This document shows positions 1 to 8,512 of a DNA stretch of 61,874 nucleotides, piece after piece. The notes under the pieces were generated by a model. That model saw only the letters and a program-made list of their open reading frames with translations, was not told the origin of the DNA and ran no database searches. A program made the position numbers and the translations under genes. The DNA comes from CAXSEF01 sp964236535 (lineage in GTDB: Bacteria; Pseudomonadota; Alphaproteobacteria; Acetobacterales; Acetobacteraceae): assembly GCA_964236535.1 (NCBI GenBank), contig CAXSEF010000010.1, forward strand, positions 1 to 61,874, given 5' to 3'. Within the stretch, counting starts at the first letter, position 1, and every line of letters begins with the position of its first letter.

Positions 1-33
1 CAGCTTCTTCCCTCGATCCTGGACTGGTTCTAG
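1..33 (+). CDS. possible 3' end of an unidentified CDS
   Basis: Frame 1 reads ten residues (QLLPSILDWF) and stops at TAG 31-33. A tail such as LDWF is common at the end of enzymes, but the fragment is far too short to name. It could equally be noncoding. Nothing upstream is available to test it. Confidence 0.25.
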   Translation, partial: QLLPSILDWF

Positions 34-170
34 GCCCGCGCCACCCGCACGCGCTCACCTGTGTGCCGTGCCGGTCGCGACATCCTTCGCGACCCCGCCG
101 GCCCTGGCAGGGTTGCGACAGGCGAGACGGGCCGACGGCGGCGGCCCGCGACCGGCCCGCCGTTGACCTG

Positions 171-755
171 CTAGCCAAGTCCCTCGTGCTGCATCGCTTT
201 CCGGACGGAGGGGAGCATCATCATGCGCTCCCGAAACGCCGCCAGTGGTGCGGGTGGCTCGACGCCGAACCTCTTGGCCCAGAGCAGCATGACGAACAGG
301 TAGAAGTCGGCCACGCTGACGGCGGAGCCGAACAGGTAGTCGCCTTGCATCGTCTCGGCCAGATAGCTCATGCGCTTGGCGATCATCTCGCCGGCTTTCG
401 CCTTTTCGCTGTCGCCTGCTCCGGCGAAGAAGGGTTTGAAGCCCTTGTGGACCTCGGTCGAGATGAACGCGAGCGCTTCCAGCAGGTGCGTGTGCCCCAT
501 CGGCCCCGACGGCGCGAGCCTGCCGTCCTGGTGCGCGATCCAGTCCAGGATCGCGACGTTCTCGCTGAGCGTCTCGCCCGAGTCGAGCGTCAGCGCCGGC
601 ACGTAGCCCTTCGGATTGATCGTCGAGAAGTCGACCCCGCTTTCCGTGCGCCTGGTCTTGAGGTCGACCTTCTCGTACTCGAAGGGCAGCCCCGACTCGT
701 GCAGCGCGATGTGGTCGGCAAGGCTGCAAGCCCCCGGTGCATAGTAGAGCTTCAT
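171..755 (-). CDS. glutathione S-transferase, beta class
   Basis: A 194-residue cytosolic glutathione S-transferase, which conjugates glutathione to electrophiles or acts as a peroxidase. The N-terminus MKLYYAPGACSLADHIAL carries the beta-class thioredoxin-like fold start with Cys10, the residue that forms a mixed disulfide with GSH in bacterial beta GSTs. Residues near 50-67 (GYVPALTLDSGETLSENVAI) contain the cis-Pro and the Glu/Ser that bind the glutamyl part of GSH. The C-terminal half is the all-helical domain. ATG at 755 is preferred over an upstream in-frame ATG (785) because GGGAG lies at the right distance and homologues begin with MKLYY. It stands alone; no partner gene is seen. Length fits the family. 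Confidence 0.9.
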   Translation of the reverse strand: MKLYYAPGACSLADHIALHESGLPFEYEKVDLKTRRTESGVDFSTINPKGYVPALTLDSGETLSENVAILDWIAHQDGRLAPSGPMGHTHLLEALAFISTEVHKGFKPFFAGAGDSEKAKAGEMIAKRMSYLAETMQGDYLFGSAVSVADFYLFVMLLWAKRFGVEPPAPLAAFRERMMMLPSVRKAMQHEGLG

Positions 756-1080
756 GGTCGTCTCCCGTGGTTGGCGTCGGTCCAACGCGCGGCGGGTCGG
801 ATCAGTCGCCCGATGCGGGACGTGATCGCGGCGGGCGACGCACCCAGGGCGGGACGGATGGCGAGCGTTGCGGGGCCGGCGAGTGTGATCGATAACAGAC
901 AGTTCAATCCGGCAGAAACAGTAACACAGAGTGGGCGGATCTTGCCTACAGCTATCCTAGCCATTACCCTGATGTGTAGCGCCTACCAAATGAACAACTG
1001 CTATCACCCATGACGGTTATAAAACCGAGATTGAATTAACTCTGATTCCACAGACTATCTGCTTAAACATCTGGAATGCT
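756..1080. other. 325-bp spacer, AT-richer toward the large defence-like gene
   Basis: No gene is supported. From about 880 onward composition falls clearly below that of the chromosome and remains low into the adjacent large gene, so this segment probably belongs to the same acquired DNA. No clear intrinsic terminator is seen for the large gene ending at 1081. Confidence 0.5.
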
Positions 1081-4000
1081 TTAAACGTCCTCATTACTGT
1101 TTCTTAGAAACTCGGATTCTTGCTCAGCGGTCGGGTAAGCGCGCTCGGATGTGATCGATCCCGCCAAACGTTCCTTTTGGAAGCTGTATACGGCGCTGTG
1201 GCGGCGCGAGCCGCCAAAACTGGAGCCCAAGGGTCCTCCATCCCCTGCGCCATAGGCGTTCTTCTCCCCCGTAACGATCCATACGGCGGCTAGCCCGTCC
1301 CGCTCGAGCACGCTGAGGAAGGCGTCGCGGTCTACTAGGGCTGCCGATGGGCCCTCAGCCGCTATTGATGGATCGAAAAAGACCGTCCGCGCGTCTACAT
1401 CCACATACGAGGGGCTTTGCCCATTGGCGAGGCGGGCCCCAATGCTTTGGAGAAGCCAGGGAGCAGGCAGCTCCATGTGAACTGAGTCGTCCAAGGAATA
1501 GTCGTAGCCGCCGCGTTCCGCGATGTACTCAAGCGATGGGCGCCTAACCGACACTTTCTTGCCCCCGCGAGGGTCGTCCAACTCCATCCAGTCATCCGTG
1601 CCGGCCCAGGCCGGGTGCCAGGGATATTCCCCAAGGAACTGCCTATAGGAAGCCTCATACCTTGGAACGACGGCATCCATGTCCGTCAGCGACCGCCCTG
1701 CAAGCACGCGAAGGAGACGAGGCAGGTCGCGCTTGTGGCAGACCAAACAACCAACCTTGTACCAGACTACCTGCTCACGTTGCTGCCGCCCGCCCCTCCG
1801 CTGCTCCCGATAGTAATTTGCAAAGCCCTCCAACACGAGCCACGGCCGCCCGGATGGGTCAACCACCTCAATGAGGCCGGAGTGATTTAGGAGGTCGCCA
1901 TCATAGTCGACCCAGGTTATGCGGTCCGCTGGCGCCAGCCTCGGCAAAGGAGGCCGAGCGGCCGCCCACCAGCACTTGGGATTTGAATAATTCGCGCGGA
2001 CTGCGGCAGGCACCAGAGATGGGTCTATGTCCCGCGCAGAAACCTGCCAAGGGCCGTCGTAGCGATTGGCCTTCGTCTCCCACGGATCTTCCCTGAACGC
2101 GACATGGTCCGCCAGCCGGGCCAGCAACTCGTAAAGTGCAATCCACTGATATTTTTTACCAATCCGCTCGACCCTGTGGCCCATCCGTCCGCTGTAACGC
2201 ACATCGTTCCTCTCGAATTCGCGGAACAGCTCGGGCTTCCAACCGAGGTTGTGGGCGCGCCAACAGACCCAACGCGAAGACCAGACAGGGCTAAATGGGA
2301 TCATCTCACGCCCTTGGCTAGAGCCGGGCGGGTAGTAGTCAAGCAATGCCCGGCAGGCACGGTTCCAGTAATCGTGCAACTCATACGTACTAAGCGTGGC
2401 CTCGAAGCTCTTGCTCGCGGCGATGGCAGCCTTGTGTGCCGCTTCCTCGCCTTTACAGGCCGCGCACGCGGCGCGCATCAGTATGCCGAGTGCCGAAGTC
2501 TGCGGCTCGGATGCCGTGGCGTTAAACTCGGCGGTCCACGAAGCTAAGAGCTCGGAAGCGGTCGGCGGCGCGCCCGATACTTCCTTGGGTGCCGCCGCAA
2601 AGCTCCGCATACGCCACTGGACGACGTAGCGTCCGAAGTCGCCATGTTCGTTCGTTGAGCCGACGATAGCGTCGGGGAAAGTCCCGCTTGCGCCTGTTTC
2701 AATGAAGCTCCCGACTTCTTCCTCCGAGATTGCCTCGATAGGCCACCGGCTGCCGTAAGGCGGCTCGGCAGCGCTAATATCGGGGGTGGTCGGAAGGCAG
2801 CCGCGGAAGCGCGCGAGCAAGACGATGCCGCGCGCATAATCCCGCGCCAGCAGGTGGACGGGACAGCGCGGCGGCTCCAGCACTGCCAAGGCAGCCGTCG
2901 CCAGCGCCTCCAGCTCCTCAAGCCGGGGCGCCAGCATCGCGGCGCCGTAAGCGGCGCACAGGACTCGCTCGACGACGTAGGGGTCGTCGACCGTCGAGAA
3001 CGAGCGTACGAGCCGGACTGCCAGCGGGAGCCGCGGCGCCAGCAGCGCGGACAGCGCCTTGGTAGCGCGATCGCGAAGCTCCCGGTGGGATGCACTGAAG
3101 AACCAAGCGAGCGCCGTCGCCGCGAGCTCTGCCCGCTCAGGATCGATCTGGCCGTCCGCGGCCTCTTTCGACCACTCGACGAGGATGCGCGCAGGGCAGT
3201 CTGCGGCGTGCGCCTCCATAAGCCTTGCTATGCCCACGGACCACAAGGCATCGCGCTCGGGAAGCGAGATCTGGCGAAGCCGGTGGTCGAGGTCCCTGGC
3301 ATTGAACGGGTTTCCAGGCTCGGTCGATACGGCAAGGCGGGTCCTCAAGGTAAGGTTTGTACCTCGAACTTGATCGTATTCGCGGGCCAGTTCCATCGTA
3401 CGCGTCGTGAACGCGTCAGGCCTGCGCCAAGGGAGACTGGACGCGAACGCTTCCCACGCCGGGCAATACGGATCAGACCGCTCCGCCAAGTCCGGCAACT
3501 CCGAACCGACGCACTCGGGCAATTGGACGGCGAGCGCTTCGAGCACGCCGGCTCGCACGTAGGCGTCCTCGCCGCTGGACGCTTCCCCGAGCGGGGTGCC
3601 TGGGCGGAAGCTCGCCGCTGGGTCCTTCGTCGACAGGTTCTCGTCTAGCAGGCGTTTGGCCGCAAGATGGTCGGCCAGCCGCTCGAACGTGAAGCGGACG
3701 AAGTCGCCTGCGTCGTCTTCTGACGGCTCAACGGTCAACAAGCCTTCCGACTCGAATTGGGCTAGCAAGTCGTCTTCCGACTTGCCGTTCGAGTGCCGCA
3801 CGTTCTCGGTGATGGAACGCGCCTCGTCGTATTTGATGCGGTTGTCGCCGCTTCCTACGATCGCTTCGGTAAGTCGCTGGAGGGCTGCTTCCGGTATCCG
3901 GGCCCGAGGCACCAAGCCCAGGCGCAAAGCGACGGTCGCGACCACCGCTTCAAGATAGAACTTGAACACGGCGGTCACGCCTCGCAGGCCGAGGGGCACC

Positions 4001-5595
4001 GTCCGGAGGCCCTGCCGGTCCAGGGCGTCGCAGCAAGATTTCAGAAAAAGAGGGTTGTTGAACTCGGGGGAAAGATAGGGCGCGCCCGGCCTGACGATGC
4101 CGCGAGCTTTAAGGTAGGCGGCTGCCGCGCGGCCATCTGTCCCAGCGAAGCCGATGTGCTCGATGCGCGGCACATTGGCCAGCGCTTCCTTAAAGGATGG
4201 GAGATAGGTCGACCTGCACGAGACGACGATGCCGATGTGGGGGTAAGGGCACGCCGCTTCGAGAAAGCCGCCAACCGTGTCTCGCCAGCGCTCAAGGCCG
4301 GGTCGCTCGTTGATAGCGTCCACGAGAATAAGCGCGCGGCAACCCTTGGCTTCGGCGACCGCGTCCAGCGCGCCAAGCGCAGTGTCACGCGAGATATGGA
4401 TGAGGCCGAGACGCTGTTGCAGCCAGGCCCAGGGATCGTCCTGAGTAAATCGGTTGCCGAGTAGCAGCAGCGCGGGCTTGCCGCGTTTGACTTGATACGC
4501 TGCGGCGTCGGCCAGGAGATGGGACTTACCTGACCCTGCTTCGCCGTAGAGCAGCGCCGACGAAGCATTTGTCAGCTGCATCGGCCTTCCCTCCGCCGCC
4601 TCCCTAATGCTGTCGAGAGCGTCTCTAAACCGGAATAGGCGGAACCGAGCGTAACGTAGGGCTTCCGAGTCCCTTGACGCCTCCGCGCCGCTGCTGTCCA
4701 GGACGAAGTCGAAAAGCCGCCGCGACCCTTGTTTTGCGCCATTTGCCTCCATAAGGATCTCGGTCCAGGGAAGGTGATCCGCCGGGCCTGCGCGCGCTAT
4801 CCCGTCTAGGAGCGCCACCAAGTGGTCCGTGAGCGAAATGACGTCGAGGGGAACGGGTGCCGCAGCTTCCTGCGAGAGTGCGGCCAAGCTCTCTGCGAGG
4901 CCATGCCGGTCCTCGTCGAGCGAGTCGGCGAGCTTCACAGCCTGCTCGGAAATGAGCGGTTCCCGGGCGAAAGCCAGAAGCTCCTGGCGGACTTCCAGCG
5001 TGATGGCAGTCTCGGGCGAGTAGCGCGGCCCGAGATCGGCTAGAGAGCCGGTGAGCGACCGCTCAAAAAAATCCGTCGTTAGGACAGTTTCGTCGAACCA
5101 GTAGAGTTGCCGGCCGGCGTGGCTGCCTCCCTCCCTTGTAAGCCGCTCGGCCAACTGCGATGCGCCCCAGAGCTCAATCTTAAGCGGTGGCAGACCGGTC
5201 GGCCTCTGAGCGACCCATTTGGCAGCCCATGCCTGCCAGCGGGCGAGCTGCGTCGTCGCGTGTCCCACTCGTGCGTCGCTTAGATCGATCGGCAAGCAGA
5301 CCACGTACCAAGTCAATTTTGGATGAAGCCTCAGCGCATGGCTTATCGACTCGTCAAGCTGCTTGGTCTGCGGCTTCCCGAACTTGTCAAAGAATTTGGC
5401 TTGCCACCCGACCTCGGAGCCGTCGGCATGGCTGCGGTAGCATTCCACCCCCGCGTCGCCGCCCGGCCCCTTACGATGAAAGACGGAGTTAGGAGTTGCG
5501 GGCTCAAGCGCCGCTAGCTGGCAGCACAATTCCTCGAACCCATACCGCCGATCGCCGCCATGGGGTCGAACTTTCAGAAAGTCAATGTTTCTCAC
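1081..5595 (-). CDS. Avs-like antiphage STAND NTPase with N-terminal PD-(D/E)XK nuclease
   Basis: About 1504 residues from a GTG start at 5595 (context AGGAAT-GTG). The open frame extends to 5814, but the extra 73 residues show no domain and precede the conserved FLK-RPHGG start. Residues about 10-170 form a PD-(D/E)XK (Mrr/Cap4-like) nuclease domain: E21, D47 (GGDAGVE) and Q65-A-K67 (GWQAKFF). A P-loop follows, GEAGSGKS at about 351-358 with K357, then Walker B LILVDAINE with D426 and a sensor-like VVSCR. The remaining roughly 1080 residues have no recognised domain. They would be the sensor part by analogy with AVAST (Avs) proteins, where NTPase oligomers bind conserved phage proteins and activate the nuclease. 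GC content and codon use are lower than in all neighbours, suggesting horizontal acquisition. No partner gene is adjacent. Alternative: another nuclease-STAND defence family. Confidence 0.75.
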   Translation of the reverse strand: MRNIDFLKVRPHGGDRRYGFEELCCQLAALEPATPNSVFHRKGPGGDAGVECYRSHADGSEVGWQAKFFDKFGKPQTKQLDESISHALRLHPKLTWYVVCLPIDLSDARVGHATTQLARWQAWAAKWVAQRPTGLPPLKIELWGASQLAERLTREGGSHAGRQLYWFDETVLTTDFFERSLTGSLADLGPRYSPETAITLEVRQELLAFAREPLISEQAVKLADSLDEDRHGLAESLAALSQEAAAPVPLDVISLTDHLVALLDGIARAGPADHLPWTEILMEANGAKQGSRRLFDFVLDSSGAEASRDSEALRYARFRLFRFRDALDSIREAAEGRPMQLTNASSALLYGEAGSGKSHLLADAAAYQVKRGKPALLLLGNRFTQDDPWAWLQQRLGLIHISRDTALGALDAVAEAKGCRALILVDAINERPGLERWRDTVGGFLEAACPYPHIGIVVSCRSTYLPSFKEALANVPRIEHIGFAGTDGRAAAAYLKARGIVRPGAPYLSPEFNNPLFLKSCCDALDRQGLRTVPLGLRGVTAVFKFYLEAVVATVALRLGLVPRARIPEAALQRLTEAIVGSGDNRIKYDEARSITENVRHSNGKSEDDLLAQFESEGLLTVEPSEDDAGDFVRFTFERLADHLAAKRLLDENLSTKDPAASFRPGTPLGEASSGEDAYVRAGVLEALAVQLPECVGSELPDLAERSDPYCPAWEAFASSLPWRRPDAFTTRTMELAREYDQVRGTNLTLRTRLAVSTEPGNPFNARDLDHRLRQISLPERDALWSVGIARLMEAHAADCPARILVEWSKEAADGQIDPERAELAATALAWFFSASHRELRDRATKALSALLAPRLPLAVRLVRSFSTVDDPYVVERVLCAAYGAAMLAPRLEELEALATAALAVLEPPRCPVHLLARDYARGIVLLARFRGCLPTTPDISAAEPPYGSRWPIEAISEEEVGSFIETGASGTFPDAIVGSTNEHGDFGRYVVQWRMRSFAAAPKEVSGAPPTASELLASWTAEFNATASEPQTSALGILMRAACAACKGEEAAHKAAIAASKSFEATLSTYELHDYWNRACRALLDYYPPGSSQGREMIPFSPVWSSRWVCWRAHNLGWKPELFREFERNDVRYSGRMGHRVERIGKKYQWIALYELLARLADHVAFREDPWETKANRYDGPWQVSARDIDPSLVPAAVRANYSNPKCWWAAARPPLPRLAPADRITWVDYDGDLLNHSGLIEVVDPSGRPWLVLEGFANYYREQRRGGRQQREQVVWYKVGCLVCHKRDLPRLLRVLAGRSLTDMDAVVPRYEASYRQFLGEYPWHPAWAGTDDWMELDDPRGGKKVSVRRPSLEYIAERGGYDYSLDDSVHMELPAPWLLQSIGARLANGQSPSYVDVDARTVFFDPSIAAEGPSAALVDRDAFLSVLERDGLAAVWIVTGEKNAYGAGDGGPLGSSFGGSRRHSAVYSFQKERLAGSITSERAYPTAEQESEFLRNSNEDV

Positions 5596-5930
5596 ATTCC
5601 TAGCCTCGTGCACTTTCGAAGTAACACTATTGAGGATATGCAAGCAATTTAGAAGTCCTGCGACGAGTTCGGTCGATCTCGCAGGTTGTTTCTTCGTGCA
5701 TGGTTGAGACCCGCTCAACAATCGACGGCTTGTGAATACAGGATATATCGGCTTCCAGGGTTGCAGAAGTGCCTCGGTTTGGTCCGCCATGAGCGCGAAG
5801 CTGTCGCCACGCACGAGGAGGCTATGTCCACCCCCCCAACAATCGCGGCCGCGAGCAGGCTCATCGAAGTCGTCCTGAGCATGATCTCGGACTGAAACAT
5901 TATCAGGAGGTTCTGCGTCCAGACTCCGCC

Positions 5931-5965
5931 GAGGCCCGAGGCCCGAGGCCCGAGGCCCGAGGCCC
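5931..5965. repeat. perfect 7-bp tandem repeat, five units
   Basis: Five exact copies of GAGGCCC. It lies at the compositional boundary between the acquired gene and the ribosomal cluster. Confidence 0.85.
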
Positions 5966-6064
5966 CGGACCCGGATCAGTTCAGGAGGAGCCGACCTCGC
6001 CGGCGGTGCGGACTGGCAAGGGCTCCGCGTGGCCGCTCACCGGCGGCCCGAAGTGCGAGACGGA

Positions 6065-6120
6065 TGGATTTCAAAGGCTCCGCCTTTGACGGGATCAAAG
6101 GGCAGAGCCCTTTGCCTTGC
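6065..6120 (-). repeat. dispersed GC-rich palindromic repeat (family A, diverged)
   Basis: Contains TTCAAAGGCTCCGCCTTTGA and AAAGGGCAGAGCCCTTT, two nested hairpins, ending in GCCTTGCT upstream of rplK. Same layout as the family A copies near 33243, 43043 and 44281. Confidence 0.6.
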
Positions 6121-6152
6121 TGCCGCTGGTCTTCGCTCTTGACCCGCGGCGA

Positions 6153-6181
6153 TTGACTCCCGTGTTGCCTGGGCGTAGTTC
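6153..6181 (+). promoter_or_regulatory. candidate promoter for the rplK operon
   Basis: TTGACT at 6153-6158 matches a sigma-70 -35 box. With 17-bp spacing the -10 would be TAGTTC, a poor match. It is the best candidate upstream of rplK, but weak. Confidence 0.25.
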
Positions 6182-6276
6182 CCCGCGCTCATCGGAACGC
6201 GGGAGACCCGTGTGCCTGCCGTGGCGGGCCTGGGTCGCATGGACCGCGGTTCGGCTTCGGACGAGGGGCCTGGATC

Positions 6277-6711
6277 ATGGCGAAGAAGATCGTCGGCTAC
6301 ATCAAGCTGCAGATTCCGGCGGGCAAGGCGAACCCGTCGCCGCCGGTGGGTCCGGCGCTGGGTCAGCGCGGGCTGAACATCATGGCGTTCTGCAAGGAAT
6401 TCAACGCGCTGACGCAGGGGATGGAGGTCGGCATGCCGACGCCGGTGGTAATCACTGCGTTCGCCGACCGGACCTTCACGTTCATCACCAAGACCCCGCC
6501 GAACACCTATTTCCTGAAGAAGGCGGCGGGCATCCAGAAGGGCACGACGACGCCCGGCAAGGGGGCCGCGGTGGGTCGGGTGACGATGACCCAGCTGCGC
6601 GAGATCGCGGCGCAGAAGATGGTGCACATGAACGCCAACGACGTCGAGGGCGCGGTGCGGATGCTGGCCGGCTCGGCGCGGTCGATGGGCCTGAGCGTGG
6701 TGGAGGGCTGA
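6277..6711 (+). CDS. rplK: 50S ribosomal protein L11
   Basis: 144 residues, the standard length. L11 binds the GTPase-associated region of 23S rRNA and is part of the L7/L12 stalk base. The N-terminal proline-rich segment (IPAGKANPSPPVGPALGQRG, about 14-33) is the conserved factor and thiostrepton-binding region, and the C-terminal part is the rRNA-binding domain. GAGG lies upstream of ATG. It is the first gene of the cluster here; nusG, its usual upstream neighbour, is absent. rplA follows after 4 bp, so the two are co-translated. Confidence 0.98.
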   Translation: MAKKIVGYIKLQIPAGKANPSPPVGPALGQRGLNIMAFCKEFNALTQGMEVGMPTPVVITAFADRTFTFITKTPPNTYFLKKAAGIQKGTTTPGKGAAVGRVTMTQLREIAAQKMVHMNANDVEGAVRMLAGSARSMGLSVVEG

Positions 6712-6715
6712 TCCG

Positions 6716-7408
6716 GTGCACGACAAGCGGCTGAGCAAGGGGTACGCGAGCTTCGACCGGCAGAAGCCGTACGGGATCGAGGAGGCGGTGCGCATGGTCA
6801 AGGGGAACGCGACGGCGAAGTTCGACGAGACGGTCGAGCTGACGATGAACCTGGGGATCGACCCGCGGCATGCCGACCAGATGGTGCGCGGGCTGCTGAG
6901 CCTGCCGAACGGGACCGGCAAGACGCTGCGGGTGGGCGTGTTCGCGCGCGGGGCGAAGGCGGCCGAGGCGACGGCGGCGGGTGCCGACGTGGTGGGCGCC
7001 GACGACCTGGCGGAGAAGGTGCAGGCGGGCGAGATCGCGTTCGACCGCTGCATCGCCACGCCGGACATGATGGCTCTGGTCGGGCGGCTGGGCAAGATCC
7101 TGGGGCCGCGCGGGCTGATGCCGAACCCGAAGCTCGGCACGGTGACGATGGACGTGAAGGGGGCGATCTCGGCGGCGAAGTCGGGGCAGGTGGAGTTCCG
7201 GGCCGAGAAGGCGGGGATCATCCACGCGGGCATCGGCAAGGCGAGCTTCGACGAGGACAAGCTGCTGGGCAACATCCGGGCGCTGGTGGACGCGATCAAC
7301 CGCGCCAAGCCGACCGGGGCGAAGGGCACCTACGTCAAGAAGATGTCGCTGAGCTCGACGATGGGGCCGGGGGTGCGGGTCGACGTGGCGAGCCTCGCGC
7401 CGGGCTAG
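6716..7408 (+). CDS. rplA: 50S ribosomal protein L1
   Basis: 230 residues. L1 forms the mobile stalk that guides deacylated tRNA out of the E site and in many bacteria represses its own operon. It starts with GTG at 6716, with GGAGGG just upstream inside the end of rplK. The conserved GKILGPRGLMPNPKLGTVT block (near 130-148) and the C-terminal STMGPGVRVD are typical of L1. Only 4 bp separate it from rplK. Confidence 0.98.
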   Translation: MHDKRLSKGYASFDRQKPYGIEEAVRMVKGNATAKFDETVELTMNLGIDPRHADQMVRGLLSLPNGTGKTLRVGVFARGAKAAEATAAGADVVGADDLAEKVQAGEIAFDRCIATPDMMALVGRLGKILGPRGLMPNPKLGTVTMDVKGAISAAKSGQVEFRAEKAGIIHAGIGKASFDEDKLLGNIRALVDAINRAKPTGAKGTYVKKMSLSSTMGPGVRVDVASLAPG

Positions 7409-7763
7409 AGGGATTCGACGCCCTTCCGGCGGCGCGCGGGCGCGGTCGTGGGGGTGGCGGCGAGGGGCGGCCGGTGGCTTGCCCCGAACCTGTCCGAGAC
7501 CGCACGTCGCCTGCCGCGCCCCCGGGCTGCGGCCGGCGGTAAAGGGCCCCTGGGTCCGCGCGCGGGAGACGGGGTGCCAGGCTGACTTGCGGCGGTGCGG
7601 CGTCCCTGCGGGGGCGGGTTCGGCGTCGGGGATGGTTGGCGGTTCCGCCTTCTGGGCAGGACACCGGGTCGTGCGGCGCCTCACGCGAGTGGGGGTGCGC
7701 GGTCCATGGGCAACCAGGCCCCGGTGTGGCGGTGCCACGGCCGGGCCACGATGGAGACGGGAT
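7409..7763 (+). promoter_or_regulatory. rplA-rplJ leader region (355 bp)
   Basis: Long GC-rich spacer with no supported gene, in the position where the L10 leader RNA lies in most bacteria and where L10-(L12) represses translation of rplJL. I see potential stems but no diagnostic consensus, so the regulatory role is inferred from position. Confidence 0.35.
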
Positions 7764-8432
7764 TTGGACCGTACGAAGAAGCGGGAATTCGTCGCGTCGC
7801 TTGGCGGCGTTTTCGCGGACACGTCGATGGTGGTGGTCACCCAGAACAAGGGGTTGACCGTGGCCGAGGTGACGGTGCTGCGGCAGCGGATGCGGGCGGC
7901 GGGGGCGACGTTCAAGGTCGCCAAGAACCGGCTGGCGGTGCGGGCGCTGGAGGGCACGGCGTTCGACGGCATCGCGCCGCTGCTGAAGGGTCCGACGGCG
8001 CTGGCGTGGTCGCGCGACCCGGTGGCGGTCGCCAAGGCGGCGGTGGACTTCGCCAAGACCAACGACAAGCTGGTGCTGCTCGGCGGCGCGCTCGGGGCCC
8101 AGACGCTGGATGCGGACGGGGTGCGGGCGCTGGCCGAGCTGCCGTCGCTGGATGCGCTGCGCGCCAGGCTGGTGGGGATGATCCAGACCCCTGCCACGCG
8201 GATCGCGAGCGTGGTGGCGGCGCCGGCGGCGGGGCTGGCGCGGGTGCTCGGCGCCTATGCCAGGAAGCTCGCCGAGGAGGCTCCGGCGGATGCGGGGCCT
8301 GGTGGTGACGGGGCGCCCGGCGATGGGGCGCCCGGGGATGGGGCGCCTGGCGATGGGGCGCCGGGGGGCGGCGAGCCTGGCGTTGGCGAGCCGGGCGTTG
8401 GCGAGCCGGCGGGGACGGCAGAAGCGGCTTGA
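7764..8432 (+). CDS. rplJ: 50S ribosomal protein L10 with repetitive C-terminal tail
   Basis: 222 residues from a TTG start at 7764 (GGAG seven bases upstream, TTG-GAC-CGT giving MDRTKKREFV), which matches the normal L10 N-terminus. L10 anchors L7/L12 dimers to the ribosomal stalk through its C-terminal helix. Residues to about 180 are ordinary, ending in AYARKLAEEA. The last roughly 40 residues are an extra low-complexity tail of GDGAP units followed by GEPGV units, encoded by 15-bp DNA repeats. Usual alphaproteobacterial L10 is about 170 residues. The tail probably arose by repeat expansion and may be disordered. rplL follows. Confidence 0.96.
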   Translation: MDRTKKREFVASLGGVFADTSMVVVTQNKGLTVAEVTVLRQRMRAAGATFKVAKNRLAVRALEGTAFDGIAPLLKGPTALAWSRDPVAVAKAAVDFAKTNDKLVLLGGALGAQTLDADGVRALAELPSLDALRARLVGMIQTPATRIASVVAAPAAGLARVLGAYARKLAEEAPADAGPGGDGAPGDGAPGDGAPGDGAPGGGEPGVGEPGVGEPAGTAEAA

Positions 8433-8512
8433 CCCTTTGCCTGTGACTGAGGGCGGGGCCGGGTGCGGCCTTGCATGGAACCGACCAGAGACTAATGTAG
8501 GGATGCTGAAGC

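Larger units (their letters stand above)
5596..6276. other. 681-bp spacer between Avs-like gene and rplK
   Basis: The part next to the Avs-like gene (5596-5900) is AT-richer and should hold its promoter. The part next to rplK is GC-rich with a 7-bp tandem repeat, one dispersed palindromic repeat and a candidate promoter. secE, nusG and tRNA-Trp, which commonly precede rplK, are not present here. Short ORFs on both strands have no ribosome-binding site or recognisable domain. Confidence 0.6.

Noticed and set aside
5596..5814. 73-residue N-terminal extension of the Avs-like protein
   Set aside because: The extension has no conserved domain, while GTG 5595 has a plausible ribosome-binding site and begins directly at the nuclease domain.
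5715..5900. Small minus-strand ORF upstream of the Avs-like gene as a possible partner gene
   Set aside because: No ribosome-binding site, no recognisable domain, and an ORF of similar size on the other strand overlaps it.
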